DNA of 64,000 nt, taken from NCBI GenBank assembly GCA_016787265.1, contig JAEUVF010000008.1, forward strand, positions 372,001 through 436,000, written 5' to 3'. Every line of letters starts with the position of its first letter. Position 1 is the stretch's first letter. The position numbers and the translations under genes are program-made. Positions 18,042-28,900 of the stretch are shown here, one piece after another. Under the pieces are notes generated by a model. It was not told where the DNA came from. It did no database searches and saw only the letters and a program-made list of their open reading frames with translations. This stretch comes from Flavipsychrobacter sp. (lineage in GTDB: Bacteria > Bacteroidota > Bacteroidia > Chitinophagales > Chitinophagaceae).

Positions 18042-20147
18042 ATGGCAAATCGATTGGCGAAAGAAAGCAGTCCATATCTCCTGCAGCATGCTCATAATCC
18101 GGTGGATTGGTATCCCTGGGGAGAGGAAGCGCTGGAGGCAGCAAGAAAGCTTGATCGCCCCATTCTGGTCAGTATTGGATATGCTGCCTGTCACTGGTGT
18201 CATGTAATGGAGCGGGAAAGTTTTGAAAACCCTGGGGTGGCTGCAATCATGAATGAACGATTCATCAACATTAAAGTGGATCGCGAAGAGCGGCCGGATG
18301 TCGATCACATTTATATGGATGCCCTAACTTCCATGACAGGCTCGGGTGGCTGGCCGCTCAATGTTTTCATAACACCGGATGGTAAGCCGTTTTACGGAGG
18401 TACCTATTCCCCCCCCGAAGCTTTTCACAACCGGCCATCCTGGACGGATGTTATTCTAGCTATTTCCAAAGCATGGCAGGAAAGAAAAGAAGAGCTGTTG
18501 CAACAGGCTGATAATCTTACCCAGCATCTCGTACAAGCCAACCGAATTGGGGAGGGTGATACTGTAGGTTCTGATTTTCATTCGGAGCAACTCACACATA
18601 TGGCACAGGGTTTACTGAAAAATGCCGACAAAAAGGAGGGTGGATTTGGCCGGGCTCCAAAATTCCCGCAAACATTTTCAATTGCTTATCTTCTCCGGTA
18701 TGCCGCGCGTTACATGGATAAGTCTGTCCGGTATGCCAGCCTCCGGGAGGTCCTCAACTGGAAATGGAAAGAAGGAGCACCTGAGCTGCAGGCGGAAGAT
18801 GCACTCCGGCAGGCGGTCTTAAGCCTGGATAAAATGATTGAGGGAGGGATTTATGACCAGCTCGGTGGTGGTTTTGCCCGATATTCTACAGATAATCAAT
18901 GGTTAGTGCCTCATTTTGAAAAAATGTTATACGATCAGGCATTATTGGTCACAGTTTTGGCAGAAGCTTATCAGTTAACCGGGAAAAAGGAATATGCGGT
19001 AACCATCCGGGAAACAGTCAGTTTCCTGGAGCGGGAACTGATGTCTGCTGAAGGCGGGTTTTATTCCGCTTTGGATGCGGATTCGGAAGGAGAAGAGGGG
19101 AAGTTTTATGTTTGGGAGAAGGGGGAAATAGAAGCGCTGCTGGGGTCGGATGCTGCGCTGTCCTGTGACTGGCTAGGGATTACATCAGAGGGGAATTGGG
19201 AAGGAATTAACATAATGACAAAATCGCGCGACAGGCAGGAATTGTTAGAAATGGGATATTGCGATCAGGATTCCGAAAAACTGGCTGCGCGTTTGGAAGA
19301 AATCCGTGTCCGTTTGCTTGCTGCAAGAGAAAGCAGAATTCGTCCCGGATTGGATGACAAGCAGTTAGTATCCTGGAATGCCCTTATGAATACAGCTCTT
19401 TCAAAAGCCTGCGCTGCCACTGGAGAGGCGAGCTATCGGCACCTGGCAGAAAAAAACATGGACTGGATGCTGCGGGTTTTTGCGGGGCCGGATAGCAGCC
19501 TGCTGCATACCTATAAACTTGGAAAGGCACAGATACCCGGATTTTTGGATGATTATGCATATCTGGTACAGGCTTTGATTAATCTGCAGGAAATCACCGG
19601 CAGACCGGAATTACTGGAAGAGGCAAAAAAATTAACAGAAGTTATACTTAGAGAATTTAGTTCGGAGGAGAGCCCGTTATTTTATTATACGGGCCAGCAA
19701 CAGAAGGATGTCATTGTGCGGAAAAGAGAAGTGTATGATGGAGCTCAGCCTTCTGGAAATGCTGTTATGGCTTTCAATCTCAGGTACTTAGGGATCGTAT
19801 TCGAGCGTTCAGATTGGTCCCGGAGGTCGGAATCCATGACAGGTCAAATGGCTGGTTCGGCAGTAAGATATCCAGGTTCTTTTGGATGCTGGGCGATGGA
19901 AATGATGGGCTGGGTGGATGGATGTGCAGAAATTGTGGTGGTAGGACCGGAAGCAGACGTACTACGAAATGAAATTATGGCTAATTTTATTCCGTATAAA
20001 GTACTTCAATCCGCCACCCGGGAAAATCCCGCTTACCCGCTTTTGCGTCACAAGCCCTCCGCCCCTGATACACTAATCTATCTATGCCAGAGCTATAACT
20101 GCCTTCGGCCAGAAAGCGCTGTAGGGAGGTTTTTGGAACAATTGTAG
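18042..20147 (+). CDS. DUF255 thioredoxin-fold protein (YyaL family)
   Basis: I place the start at 18042 (701 residues), where [19 protein letters not shown] matches the invariant start of this family. The open frame further upstream crosses the hemD terminator and repeats. The N-terminal thioredoxin-like domain (about 1-165) contains the CHWC motif in [18 protein letters not shown] and a [16 protein letters not shown] segment. The rest is an (alpha/alpha)6 glycosidase-like toroid. The biological role of the family is not settled. A promoter-like TACCTTTA lies 17 bases before the ATG. Confidence 0.92.
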   Translation: MANRLAKESSPYLLQHAHNPVDWYPWGEEALEAARKLDRPILVSIGYAACHWCHVMERESFENPGVAAIMNERFINIKVDREERPDVDHIYMDALTSMTGSGGWPLNVFITPDGKPFYGGTYSPPEAFHNRPSWTDVILAISKAWQERKEELLQQADNLTQHLVQANRIGEGDTVGSDFHSEQLTHMAQGLLKNADKKEGGFGRAPKFPQTFSIAYLLRYAARYMDKSVRYASLREVLNWKWKEGAPELQAEDALRQAVLSLDKMIEGGIYDQLGGGFARYSTDNQWLVPHFEKMLYDQALLVTVLAEAYQLTGKKEYAVTIRETVSFLERELMSAEGGFYSALDADSEGEEGKFYVWEKGEIEALLGSDAALSCDWLGITSEGNWEGINIMTKSRDRQELLEMGYCDQDSEKLAARLEEIRVRLLAARESRIRPGLDDKQLVSWNALMNTALSKACAATGEASYRHLAEKNMDWMLRVFAGPDSSLLHTYKLGKAQIPGFLDDYAYLVQALINLQEITGRPELLEEAKKLTEVILREFSSEESPLFYYTGQQQKDVIVRKREVYDGAQPSGNAVMAFNLRYLGIVFERSDWSRRSESMTGQMAGSAVRYPGSFGCWAMEMMGWVDGCAEIVVVGPEADVLRNEIMANFIPYKVLQSATRENPAYPLLRHKPSAPDTLIYLCQSYNCLRPESAVGRFLEQL

Positions 20148-20303
20148 GTGATTTTGGACTGAAAACGAGGTTATTTGGCAAGATTTTATTGGGGGGCAAA
20201 ACAATAATCCCCTTTTATAGACCGTTAAATTTGTCACGGGAACAAGCAAAATCAGTTCCTTGACGTAAATTATAAACAAAAGAAGCTGATGTTGACAAAA
20301 CAT

Positions 20304-20311
20304 TATATTTG
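20304..20311 (+). promoter_or_regulatory. Bacteroidota -7 promoter element for gldKLMN
   Basis: TATATTTG matches TAnnTTTG exactly and lies 19 bases before the chosen gldK start. A second exact match, TAAATTTG at 20226-20233, could give a longer leader. No -33 element at standard spacing is evident for either. Confidence 0.5.
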
Positions 20312-20330
20312 CCCACTACCCTTTAATATT

Positions 20331-21626
20331 ATGAAAATGAAAAACCTGTCCACGTTGTGCACGCTTGCAGCCGTTTCTATGCTGGCAAGCTGCGGAATGT
20401 TTGGAAAAAACTCCAATAAGGGAGGAATGCCAAACGATGGTCAGTTGCACGGCGTAGCGCCCGGCAACAAGTACTCTATGCCAAAACCTCCGGGAATGGT
20501 GTACATTCCACCCGGGACATTTCACATGGGTCCAAGTGATGAAGATGTCAACTATGCGTACACTGCCCGTAACAAGCAGGTATCCATTAACGGCTTCTGG
20601 ATGGATGCCACAGAAATTACCAACAACGAATACCGCCAGTTCGTTAACTGGGTTCGGGATTCTACAGCTGCCAAGCTGATGGGATTTGTGAAGAATGTTG
20701 ACGGGGTAGACCAGGTTGACTGGGCAAAAGCAAAAACCATCAAGTGGGGCGATAAAGCTACAATTGAAAAAATCGATCAGCTTATTCTTTCTCCTGAAAA
20801 CCGCATTTTCGGTAAGAAGGAACTGGATGCTTCCAAATTAATTTATCATTCTGAAACCTTCGATAACAAGGATGCTGCAAAGCGTGAAAACGCCGGAAAG
20901 CCCCGTTCTCAGTTTATCGTGAAAAAAGATGTTCGCATCTATCCTGATACACTGGTATGGATCCGTGATTTCTCTTACTCGTACAATGAGCCAATGACCA
21001 AGCGTTATTTCTCACATCCTGCTTTTGGAAACTATCCGGTAGTTGGTGTAAGCTGGGTACAGGCTACTGCTTTCTGTGAGTGGAGAACTCATTACCTCAA
21101 CTCTTTCCTGGAAAGTAAAAAACGCGCTCAGGAGTCTGATTTCCGTCTGCCAACTGAAGCAGAATGGGAATATGCAGCCCGCGGCGGTCGCTCACAGTCA
21201 ATGTTCCCCTGGGGTAACTACTACCTGAGAAATAAAAAAGGATGTCTGCTGGCTAACTTTAAGCCTGGTCGTGGTAACTATCCGGAAGATGGTGGTTTCT
21301 ACACAGTTCGCGCCGATGCCTACTGGCCTAATGATTTTGGTCTGTATAATATGGCTGGTAACGTAGCAGAATGGACTTCTTCTCTCTATTATGAAGGTGG
21401 TTACAATTTCCAGCACGATATGAACCCGGATATCCGTTACAACGCGAAGGATTCTGATCCTCCCCGCATGAAGCGTAAGGTATTACGTGGTGGTAGCTGG
21501 AAAGACGTTGGTTACTTCCTGCAAACAGGAACCCGCTCTTACGAATACCAGGATACAGCTAAATCGTACATCGGATTCCGTTCTGTAATCGATCTTCCAC
21601 CTACACAGGGCAAAGGCAAAAAATAA
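20331..21626 (+). CDS. gldK: Gliding motility/T9SS lipoprotein GldK (PorK)
   Basis: GldK is an outer-membrane lipoprotein that forms the periplasmic ring of the type IX secretion system with GldN. The start at 20331 gives a lipoprotein signal with lipobox LASC (Cys21), 431 residues in all. The body is a formylglycine-generating-enzyme-like domain: PGMVYIPPGTFHMG, VGVSWVQATAFCEW, RLPTEAEWEYAARGG, NMAGNVAEWTSSLY and KVLRGGSWKDVGYF. In GldK this fold is structural rather than catalytic. It is the first gene of a four-gene operon. Confidence 0.95.
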   Translation: MKMKNLSTLCTLAAVSMLASCGMFGKNSNKGGMPNDGQLHGVAPGNKYSMPKPPGMVYIPPGTFHMGPSDEDVNYAYTARNKQVSINGFWMDATEITNNEYRQFVNWVRDSTAAKLMGFVKNVDGVDQVDWAKAKTIKWGDKATIEKIDQLILSPENRIFGKKELDASKLIYHSETFDNKDAAKRENAGKPRSQFIVKKDVRIYPDTLVWIRDFSYSYNEPMTKRYFSHPAFGNYPVVGVSWVQATAFCEWRTHYLNSFLESKKRAQESDFRLPTEAEWEYAARGGRSQSMFPWGNYYLRNKKGCLLANFKPGRGNYPEDGGFYTVRADAYWPNDFGLYNMAGNVAEWTSSLYYEGGYNFQHDMNPDIRYNAKDSDPPRMKRKVLRGGSWKDVGYFLQTGTRSYEYQDTAKSYIGFRSVIDLPPTQGKGKK

Positions 21627-21766
21627 GCGTATAGCAAATTTCTAAAGACAACATCTTACTAGTAATTATTTGATTGTAAAATCGAACAGGCACTCTTTTA
21701 TCTAAAATCTAATATCTATATCAAACAAGTATCTAAACCCTTATTCAAACTCAAAAATTAACAACT

Positions 21767-22534
21767 ATGGCTGGTGCATCAAAATCTACTGACAAACTCG
21801 TGAATATCTTCGTATGCGTGGGCGCTGCGGTGGTAATCTTCGGAGCATGGGCAAAAATCCTACACCTTTCTTTTGCCGACATTATGTTGACCGTTGGTCT
21901 TCTGACGGAAGCCCTGATCTTTATCGTATACGCATTCTTACCGCCTCCCGGTGGTGAAATGGCTGCGCTGGCTGAAGCTCTGCCGAAACTGTCTACCAGT
22001 CCGGCTGGCAACCCTGCCCTGAATAACCTCGATAAAATGATGCAGGAAGCTGATATTACTCCAACCAACCTGAAAAAACTGAGCGAAGGTTTCAGCAAAC
22101 TGGGATCTACCGTTAATCAAATGAAAGATGTTTCTGATGTGGTAGCGGCTACGAATGATTATGCTGCTAAAACGAAAGAAGCTGCCGGTGCACTCGGTCA
22201 AATGAAAGAAGCTTACCAGAAAAGTGCTACTACTATGGCAGTTTTCAACGAAGCATCTGAAAGCACCAAGCAATTCCATACACAGGTACAAACCCTGACT
22301 AAAAACCTGGGATCTCTGAATACAATCTATGAACTGGAGCTCCAGGATACGAACAATCACTTAAAGGCGATGAACAAATTCTATGGTAATCTGGCCCAGG
22401 CTTCTGAAGCAATGCAGGGAAGCGTGGATGATGCCAAGAAAACACAGGATCAGATCGCAGCATTGGCGAAAAACCTCGGCAACCTCAACCAGATTTATGG
22501 TAACATGCTGAATGCCATGCAAGGTCGCGCTTAA
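21767..22534 (+). CDS. gldL: T9SS inner-membrane motor protein GldL (PorL)
   Basis: GldL and GldM form the proton-driven motor of the type IX secretion system. The 255-residue protein has two membrane helices near the N-terminus (about 10-30 and 38-57). They contain the KILHLSFADIMLTVGLLTEA segment, whose acidic residue in the second helix is the expected proton-path glutamate. A long cytoplasmic helical tail follows. It sits 140 bases after gldK and 68 before gldM. Confidence 0.95.
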   Translation: MAGASKSTDKLVNIFVCVGAAVVIFGAWAKILHLSFADIMLTVGLLTEALIFIVYAFLPPPGGEMAALAEALPKLSTSPAGNPALNNLDKMMQEADITPTNLKKLSEGFSKLGSTVNQMKDVSDVVAATNDYAAKTKEAAGALGQMKEAYQKSATTMAVFNEASESTKQFHTQVQTLTKNLGSLNTIYELELQDTNNHLKAMNKFYGNLAQASEAMQGSVDDAKKTQDQIAALAKNLGNLNQIYGNMLNAMQGRA

Positions 22535-22602
22535 GCCAGGTTGATCGTACCCCTTATTGAAACTGTGAAAAACTAGATTGACAACATTTAAATCCCAGAT
22601 CC

Positions 22603-24135
22603 ATGGCCTTACCTAAAGAGCCCAGGCAGAAGATGATCAACATGATGTATTTGGTGCTTACCGCGCTACTTGCATTGAACGTATCATCTGAAATCCTGAA
22701 CGCATTCAAAACCGTTGATGAAAGCATCCGTACTGCAAATGCAGTAGTGGATGAGAAAAATAAGACGACTTACGAGTCGTTCGAAGCCAAGCTGAAGAAG
22801 GCAGAAACTGCAGAGAAAGCAGGTATCTGGTATCCGAAAGCGCAGCAAGCTCAGAAACTGTCAGCAGAAATGTCAAAGTACATTGATGATCTGAAGACAG
22901 AACTGAAAAAAGAGTCCAAAGGAGAAAACATTGGTACTCCCGAAGAGAAATTCTCTATCGATAACCTGGATGCTTCTACCCGTATGCTGGTGGAAGGTCC
23001 GAAGGGCGATGAGTTACTGAAAAAACTGACTGATTTCCGCAACCAGATGTTGGCAATCGTTCCTGAACAGAAGGCAAGTTTTGAAAAATCACTGCCCCTG
23101 GACCTGAGCATTCCAAAATCTCAGACCGGAAGTACTGTTCAGAACGACTGGAAGTCTGCGTATTTCCGCATGACTCCTACCATCGCTGCGTTGACTATTC
23201 TTAGCAAATTTCAGAACGATGTGAAGAATTCTGAAGCTCAGATTGTAGATTTCTGTCATAAGGAAATCGGAGAAGTAGAAGTTGTATTTGATGAATTCCA
23301 GGCTTTTGCCGGAACCAACTCAACCTACCTGATGCCTGGCCAGGAATTGGAAATTACTGCCGGTGTTGGTGCCTTCTCGAAAGCTGCTAAACCATCTGTA
23401 TCTATTAATGGTGCTCCGGTAGCACTAGGTGCTGAAGGAACAGCAGTTTATAAAACCACTGTAAGCGGCGCAGGTGAGAGAAGTGTAAACGTAGAAGTTA
23501 AATTCAAGAAGCCAGATGGTACGGATGCCGTTTTGAATAAGACCATCAAGTACACCGTTGGTGTTCCTTCCGGAGCCTCTGTATTCCTGGAGAAAATGAA
23601 CGTGGTTTATATTGGTGTAGACAACCCGGTAATGGTATCTGCTGGTTCTGCCGGTAAAGAAAAGATGAACGTAAGTTTCACTGGTGGTGCTATTACTTCT
23701 GCAGGTGGCGATCGTTACATCATCAAGCCGAACAAAATGGGACCTGCTGAAATCAAAATCACCGTAGAAGGTAAAACCAGCTCTTTCCCAATGCGGGTGA
23801 AGTCGCTGCCGGATCCAACTGCAATGGTAGGTGCCAACAAAGGTGGTGCAATGCCTGCAGCCCAGTTCAAAGCAATGGGTGGTCTGTTGGCTAAACTGAT
23901 GGATTCTGAATTTGATGCCAAATACGATGTGATCAGTTATGTAGTAGGTGCTAATGGTGGAGCATTCCAAACCTATCAGCAGTCTGCAAATGATGGTCCA
24001 CGTTGGAGTGGTGGTGCTGCTGCAATTATTAACAAAGCAACACCAGGATCCAGCATATTTTTTGATCAGATTCGTGTAAAAGGTCCGGATGGCCGCGTAC
24101 GTGAACTTCCCGGTATCTTCTTTAACTTGAAATAA
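22603..24135 (+). CDS. gldM: T9SS motor/periplasmic shaft protein GldM (PorM)
   Basis: The 510-residue protein starts MALPKEPRQKMINMMYLVLT, with one membrane helix (about 13-31) that enters the GldL bundle. A large periplasmic part of helical and beta domains (D1-D4) follows, as in known GldM. It should transmit motor movement across the periplasm to the GldK/GldN ring. Length and start agree with family members. Confidence 0.95.
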   Translation: MALPKEPRQKMINMMYLVLTALLALNVSSEILNAFKTVDESIRTANAVVDEKNKTTYESFEAKLKKAETAEKAGIWYPKAQQAQKLSAEMSKYIDDLKTELKKESKGENIGTPEEKFSIDNLDASTRMLVEGPKGDELLKKLTDFRNQMLAIVPEQKASFEKSLPLDLSIPKSQTGSTVQNDWKSAYFRMTPTIAALTILSKFQNDVKNSEAQIVDFCHKEIGEVEVVFDEFQAFAGTNSTYLMPGQELEITAGVGAFSKAAKPSVSINGAPVALGAEGTAVYKTTVSGAGERSVNVEVKFKKPDGTDAVLNKTIKYTVGVPSGASVFLEKMNVVYIGVDNPVMVSAGSAGKEKMNVSFTGGAITSAGGDRYIIKPNKMGPAEIKITVEGKTSSFPMRVKSLPDPTAMVGANKGGAMPAAQFKAMGGLLAKLMDSEFDAKYDVISYVVGANGGAFQTYQQSANDGPRWSGGAAAIINKATPGSSIFFDQIRVKGPDGRVRELPGIFFNLK

Positions 24136-24158
24136 GCAATTGACTAAAACAGGATAAA

Positions 24159-25193
24159 ATGAAAAACCGTATCATCCAATTTTGTTTGCTGGTAGCTGTG
24201 ATTGGCTTCAGTGCAGAAGGTGTACAGGCACAGCGTAAGCCGAGCCGTACCTCCTCCAAGCGAACCAGCACCAAAAAAACCAGCACCAACAAAAACAATA
24301 CGGGTAATGCCGCCGCGTTGACCCAGGCACCAGCCGTAGATACTACGCCGGCAGCACCAGTTGAACCGGAATTGAAACTAGGTGAAACACGTAAATCTCT
24401 CAGGAACGATAATGCCATCGAGCGTAATCTCGTGAAAGAGCGTATTCCCCTGGCATATGAACATATCCGGGAAGATGATGCGGTCTATCGCCAGCGTTTG
24501 TGGAGGGAAATTGATGTTCACGAAAAAATGAACCTTCCTTTCATGTACAAAGCGGATGATGATAACGGTAATCAGCGTTTCATCAATATTTTACTCGGCT
24601 CTCTGAAGAGTGGTGAGATCACTGCCTTCAATCCGGTTGATGACCGTTTCACCACACCCATCACGTTAAAGGAAATCACCAAACAATTGGTGGGTGAGCC
24701 ATTAACTATCCAGGTTCCAGACTGGACCAGAGATCCGGATGGATCACTTGGTATCATGAAAGACAGTGTCATCGTTAATGAGTTCAATGCTGAAGAAGTT
24801 GAAAAGTACTGGGTAAAGGAAGAAGTGGTATTTGATAAGGAGTCTTCCCGTTTGCATGTGCGCATCCTGGGTATCGCTCCTCTGAAGACCATTAAAAATT
24901 CCGACGGTTCTTTCCGTGCAGTTACTCCGCTGTTCTGGGTGTACTATCCGGATATGCGCCCGCTGCTGGCACGTTATGAAGCGTACAATGGTAAAAACTT
25001 CGGTGCCCGTATGAGCTGGGAAGAGCTATTCGAAAGCCGTATGTTTGCCAGCCGGATTATCAAATCCACCCTGGACAATCCTGGTGATCAGTTTATTGAA
25101 GCCTTTATCAAAGATCCAATCCTTCGGTTACTCGAGGGTGAGAACATCAAAGAAAAGATTTTCAATTACGAGCAGGATCTCTGGTCATACTAA
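24159..25193 (+). CDS. gldN: T9SS periplasmic ring protein GldN (PorN)
   Basis: The 344-residue protein has a signal peptide (MKNRIIQFCLLVAVIGFSAEG) and a basic Ser/Thr/Lys-rich linker (about 27-60). The conserved GldN domain includes VYRQRLWREIDVHEKMNLPF and ARMSWEELFESRMF. It should partner GldK in the outer-membrane-associated ring. It ends the gldKLMN operon and is followed by a repeat array and a very strong hairpin. sprF/porP, gldJ and other T9SS genes are not in the window. Confidence 0.95.
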   Translation: MKNRIIQFCLLVAVIGFSAEGVQAQRKPSRTSSKRTSTKKTSTNKNNTGNAAALTQAPAVDTTPAAPVEPELKLGETRKSLRNDNAIERNLVKERIPLAYEHIREDDAVYRQRLWREIDVHEKMNLPFMYKADDDNGNQRFINILLGSLKSGEITAFNPVDDRFTTPITLKEITKQLVGEPLTIQVPDWTRDPDGSLGIMKDSVIVNEFNAEEVEKYWVKEEVVFDKESSRLHVRILGIAPLKTIKNSDGSFRAVTPLFWVYYPDMRPLLARYEAYNGKNFGARMSWEELFESRMFASRIIKSTLDNPGDQFIEAFIKDPILRLLEGENIKEKIFNYEQDLWSY

Positions 25194-25195
25194 GA

Positions 25196-25236
25196 CTGGA
25201 GGAATGGAAGAAAGGAAGAGGGAGGAAAGGAAGAAA
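25196..25236 (+). repeat. Purine repeat array after gldN
   Basis: Starting 2 bases after the gldN stop, GGAGGAAT, GGAAGAAA, GGAAGAGG, GAGGAAA and GGAAGAAA follow with 7- to 8-base spacing. A pyrimidine counterpart lies at 25331-25356 beyond the hairpin. Confidence 0.8.
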
Positions 25237-25247
25237 TGCCTCTCAAC

Positions 25248-25293
25248 ATAAAAGAGAAAAGGAGAACGCCAGCGTTCTCCTTTTCTCTTTTAT
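25248..25293 (+). terminator. 22-bp perfect hairpin, terminator of gldKLMN
   Basis: Arms 25248-25269 and 25272-25293 are perfectly complementary with GAGAACGC / GCGTTCTC at the tip. The second arm is T-rich (TCTCCTTTTCTCTTTTAT), so it can serve as a terminator on the plus strand. Confidence 0.8.
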
Positions 25294-25330
25294 ACGATTA
25301 GTGCGCCAACTAAATGCTGGTTCCAGGTAC

Positions 25331-25356
25331 TCTTTTCTTCCCTCTTCCCTTCCTCC
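25331..25356 (-). repeat. Pyrimidine repeat array (inverted partner of the gldN array)
   Basis: TCTTTTCTTCCCTCTTCCCT and following CCTTCC bases are the reverse complement type of the GGAAGA array at 25196. The remaining bases up to 25475 hold nothing I recognise. Confidence 0.7.
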
Positions 25357-25475
25357 GTCGTCCGTACGCTGCCATTCGTCGAAAATGAAAAAAATACCGC
25401 TATCCGGGTATTGGAGGAAATAAAAATTCATCTACCTTTAACTCGGTTTTTCATAGGATATTGGATTTTAAAAAC

Positions 25476-25500
25476 GGGGCTGGATTTCTATCCTGGCCCC
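25476..25500 (-). terminator. Terminator of the uvrC-kinase-regulator run
   Basis: GGGGC and GGAT pair with ATCC and GCCCC (small internal loop). On the minus strand the stem is followed by GTTTTTAAAA; on the plus strand by TTTATTTTTT, so it may work both ways. It lies 8 bases beyond the response regulator stop. Confidence 0.7.
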
Positions 25501-25508
25501 TTTATTTT

Positions 25509-25931
25509 TTACTGACAACGAACATTTCTTTTCCAAAACTCAATCAGCGCTACCACCATTTTACTGAATTCTTCCGCTTCTGTCGGCTTGGTTAGATATG
25601 AATTTGCATGGGCCTGATATGCTCTTTGGATGTCCAATGGGGCGGAGGAAGTGGTTAATATGATAACAGGAATGGAGGCCAGATAAGGCTGCTCCTTAAT
25701 AAAAGCAACTACTTCATGCCCATTTTTTCTTGGCAAATTGATATCAAGTAAAATGATATCCGGCTTTTTAAGGAGTGGATCATCAACGTAGGACTGTAGC
25801 TTCTCCATCGCTTCCTGGCCATTTCTGGCTACCTCTATACAACAAGAGGGATCATGTTCCTGGATGGATTCAGATGTCATCAGAATATCACCTTCGTTGT
25901 CTTCTACCAGTAAAATTTGGAACTCTTTCAT
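25509..25931 (-). CDS. Single-domain response regulator (CheY/Rcp1-like)
   Basis: The 140-residue protein is a receiver domain only, with acidic residues in LLVEDNEGD, phospho-acceptor D63 in IILLDINLPRKNG, T93/T94 in IILTTSS and K115 in YLTKPTE. The NEGD start and the NGQEAMEKL segment are typical of the Rcp1-like regulators that pair with PAS/GAF kinases. It has no output domain. It starts 6 bases after the stop of the kinase gene, so it is the obvious phosphorylation partner. Confidence 0.93.
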   Translation of the reverse strand: MKEFQILLVEDNEGDILMTSESIQEHDPSCCIEVARNGQEAMEKLQSYVDDPLLKKPDIILLDINLPRKNGHEVVAFIKEQPYLASIPVIILTTSSAPLDIQRAYQAHANSYLTKPTEAEEFSKMVVALIEFWKRNVRCQ

Positions 25932-25937
25932 GCAGCA

Positions 25938-28900
25938 TTATTGGTCTTTAATTAGATCGGCTCCTGTTTTCGGCAGTGTAAAATAAAAAGTACTTCCAAG
26001 TCCCGGTTCGGATTCCACCCAAATCTTTCCTCCCTGCCATTCAATAATTTTTTTAGCGATGGCCAACCCCATTCCGGAACCAGCAATATCGGGGGCATAA
26101 TTCAACCGTTGGAAAATTACAAATATCTTATCATGGGCATCAGGCTCGATTCCTATTCCGTTATCCTGGACGGAAAACTCCCAATGTGATTGTTTATCAA
26201 GGACCGAAATCATAACGGATGGTTTGCGGTCAGGATGACTGTATTTAAGGGCATTGCTCACAAGGTTCTGTAAAACCTGCTGTAAAGGGATTTTATAAGT
26301 CAGGATCCGTGGCAGGGGATTGTAATTGATTGTTGCTGATTTTTCCTCAATTTGGTTGTGTAATAACTGCTTTACTTCCCTGATTAATAATTCCGGATTC
26401 ACCTGCTCCAGGGTAGTATTCATCCGGCCAACCCTGGAATATTCCAGCAGATCAAGTATGATTCCACGCATCCGTTTGGCGCCATCCACTGCAAAATAGA
26501 TATACTGGTTTGCCTTGCTATCCAGTTGCGGGCCATATTTTTTTTCCAACATAGTCAGAAAACCAGTGATCATACGAAGGGGCTCCTGCAAGTCATGGGA
26601 GGCCACAAATGCAAACTGTTCCAATTCTGCGTTCGAACTTTTCAATTCCTGGTTGATGCGCTTTAGTTCAAGGTTTAGATTCTCAAGGGAGGATTCGTAC
26701 AGTTTCTTTTCGTGAATGTCCTGAATGCTACCATAAATCCTGTCGCAACGGCCGTTTTTAAAACTGGCCTGACCAATCAGCCGAACCCAGCGCGCTGCTC
26801 CGCTAACTGTAATAATTTCAATCTCGATATCCCATGGTTCCCGATCGAAAATGGCTGCCTGTAACAATTTACGGACAGTCTCCTTGCTGTTCTCCCGTAT
26901 ATATTCGAGTCTGGTATTAAGTTGTAATTGTTGATTCGGTTTAAGTTCCAAAATATCGCGGGTGATCTTTGAACAAAAGATTTTCTTATCTGCCATATTG
27001 ATTTCCCAACTCCCTACCCTGGCTAATTTGGAAGTATTGTCAATCAGTTCTTCCAGTTGTTTTATCTCGGTGATATCTTTTCCATAGGCAAAAGCCTGGT
27101 TCTCGTCTCCAAAGGCTTCTGAAGAACTCCAGGATATCCAGCGATAATCCCCGTTTTTGGTAACATACCGGTTTACAAAATTGGTTGCCTTTTCCTCAAT
27201 TATCAATGTCTCACTGAACGTTCTAAGCGAAATTTCCAGATCATCCGGATGTACAAAATAATGAAATGGCTTGCTGGTTAGCTCCTTTGCGGAATAGCCC
27301 ATCAATTTACAGAATGCCGGATTCACACGGGTGAAAAAACCATCAGAAGATATGATCGAAAGGATATCGGGCGAACTTTCAAACATAAGTCGCATTTCGT
27401 TCTCTCTTTGTTTTCTCCTGATTTCAGCACCTAAGGAATACTGTATTGCTTCTATAATGGATACGGTAAAGGCTTCTTCTCCTGTATTCCAACTGCGACC
27501 AAATACAACCGCTCCAATTACCTCCTTGTTGTCAATAAGCGGAATGGCTGAAATAGACTGAATACCCGCCGCTTCAGCCTCTCCCGACCGGAAGAATTCA
27601 TTTTTTATCTGCGCCCCGGTCCAGTGTTCGGCCTGCCGGGTTTGCCAGATTTTTCCAATAATTCCTCTGCCTTTTTTTATTTCTGTTACAGCTTTGTTCT
27701 CAGGATAAAAATGCGGACCTGTTACTGAATTCCAATGATAAGCGATTAAGCGCATTTTGTCCTGACGACTCGAACAAAGCCAGATCTCGGATAACTCGAA
27801 ATATCCTAATTGTGCCAGATAATCCACTACCTGTTGCAGTATTTCATTCAGGGGCCTTGAGGATCTGAATATCTGGGTGATATTTTGTTCCAGTTGTTTT
27901 CTGTTTCTGGCGAGTTTGGTTTCAGAAATATCTCTAACGGTGCCGATCATGCGAATCGGCTTTCCTTCCGCATCCCGGATCAAATAAGCGATTTCCTCTA
28001 CATAGGCATAACTTCCATCCGCTTTTCTGAATCTGAATTCATTGGTCCAGCTGTTTTGACCAGGATCACCTAGAAAAGTTCTCCATCTCTGTTCATGTTT
28101 TTTTGCATCCTGATGATGCGTTAACCCGATCCAGTTTGATAAACGAAATGTTTCACCTGAATCAGAAAACCCAAACAATCGGTGAAAGCCATCGCCCCAA
28201 TAAAAAATATCTTGTTGTATATCCCAGTCGTACAACGCATCCTTACTGGCTTTGGAGATCAACTGGTATCTTTCATTGCTTAATTGTAATTCCAGTTGTG
28301 CCTGCACCAGTTGGGTTATGTCCATACTGGTAACGACAATTGCTTTACCCGGATCAGTTTCCACCAGGTTGGTGCCTACACTTTGCAGCCAGCACCAGCT
28401 CTGGTCTTTTTTAAGAAATCGGAAAGGTGGTGCAAAAACGCTTACTTCCTGTTGCAGTCGCTGGAAATTCTCTTTAACAATTTTACGGTCTTCAGGATGC
28501 ACCAGGTCAAATACATTTGTGCCAATGACATCAATTGTTTTGTAGCCCATCAGCTCCGTAAACTGACTTGAAACACTCAGATAGTTTCCATCCCGGTTAA
28601 GTATTACACAAATATCACCCGCATCTTCCACTAAGGGCTGACTTTCAAAATGAGATGGGATATCATCGGGCACCTGAAGTACAGCCATCAACATTGGTAC
28701 TTCGGTCTCTTTGAGGACAGTAAATTCGATCAGCAGCTGGAGCTCTTCCTGTGCCCCGGGAATGATTATTGTTTGACTGCCTTTTATTGGATTATCCGGA
28801 CTTACCTGATCTTTTGCAGCAACTAATTGAAGGCAATAATCGGTTAGTGCCGGGTTGTTAAAAAAAATGTAGTCTTTGTAGGGGAGAAGTTCAAATGCCC

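Noticed and set aside
20331..21626. GldK as an active sulfatase-modifying (formylglycine-generating) enzyme
   Set aside because: The fold is similar, but lipoprotein signal and gldLMN context identify the structural T9SS protein.
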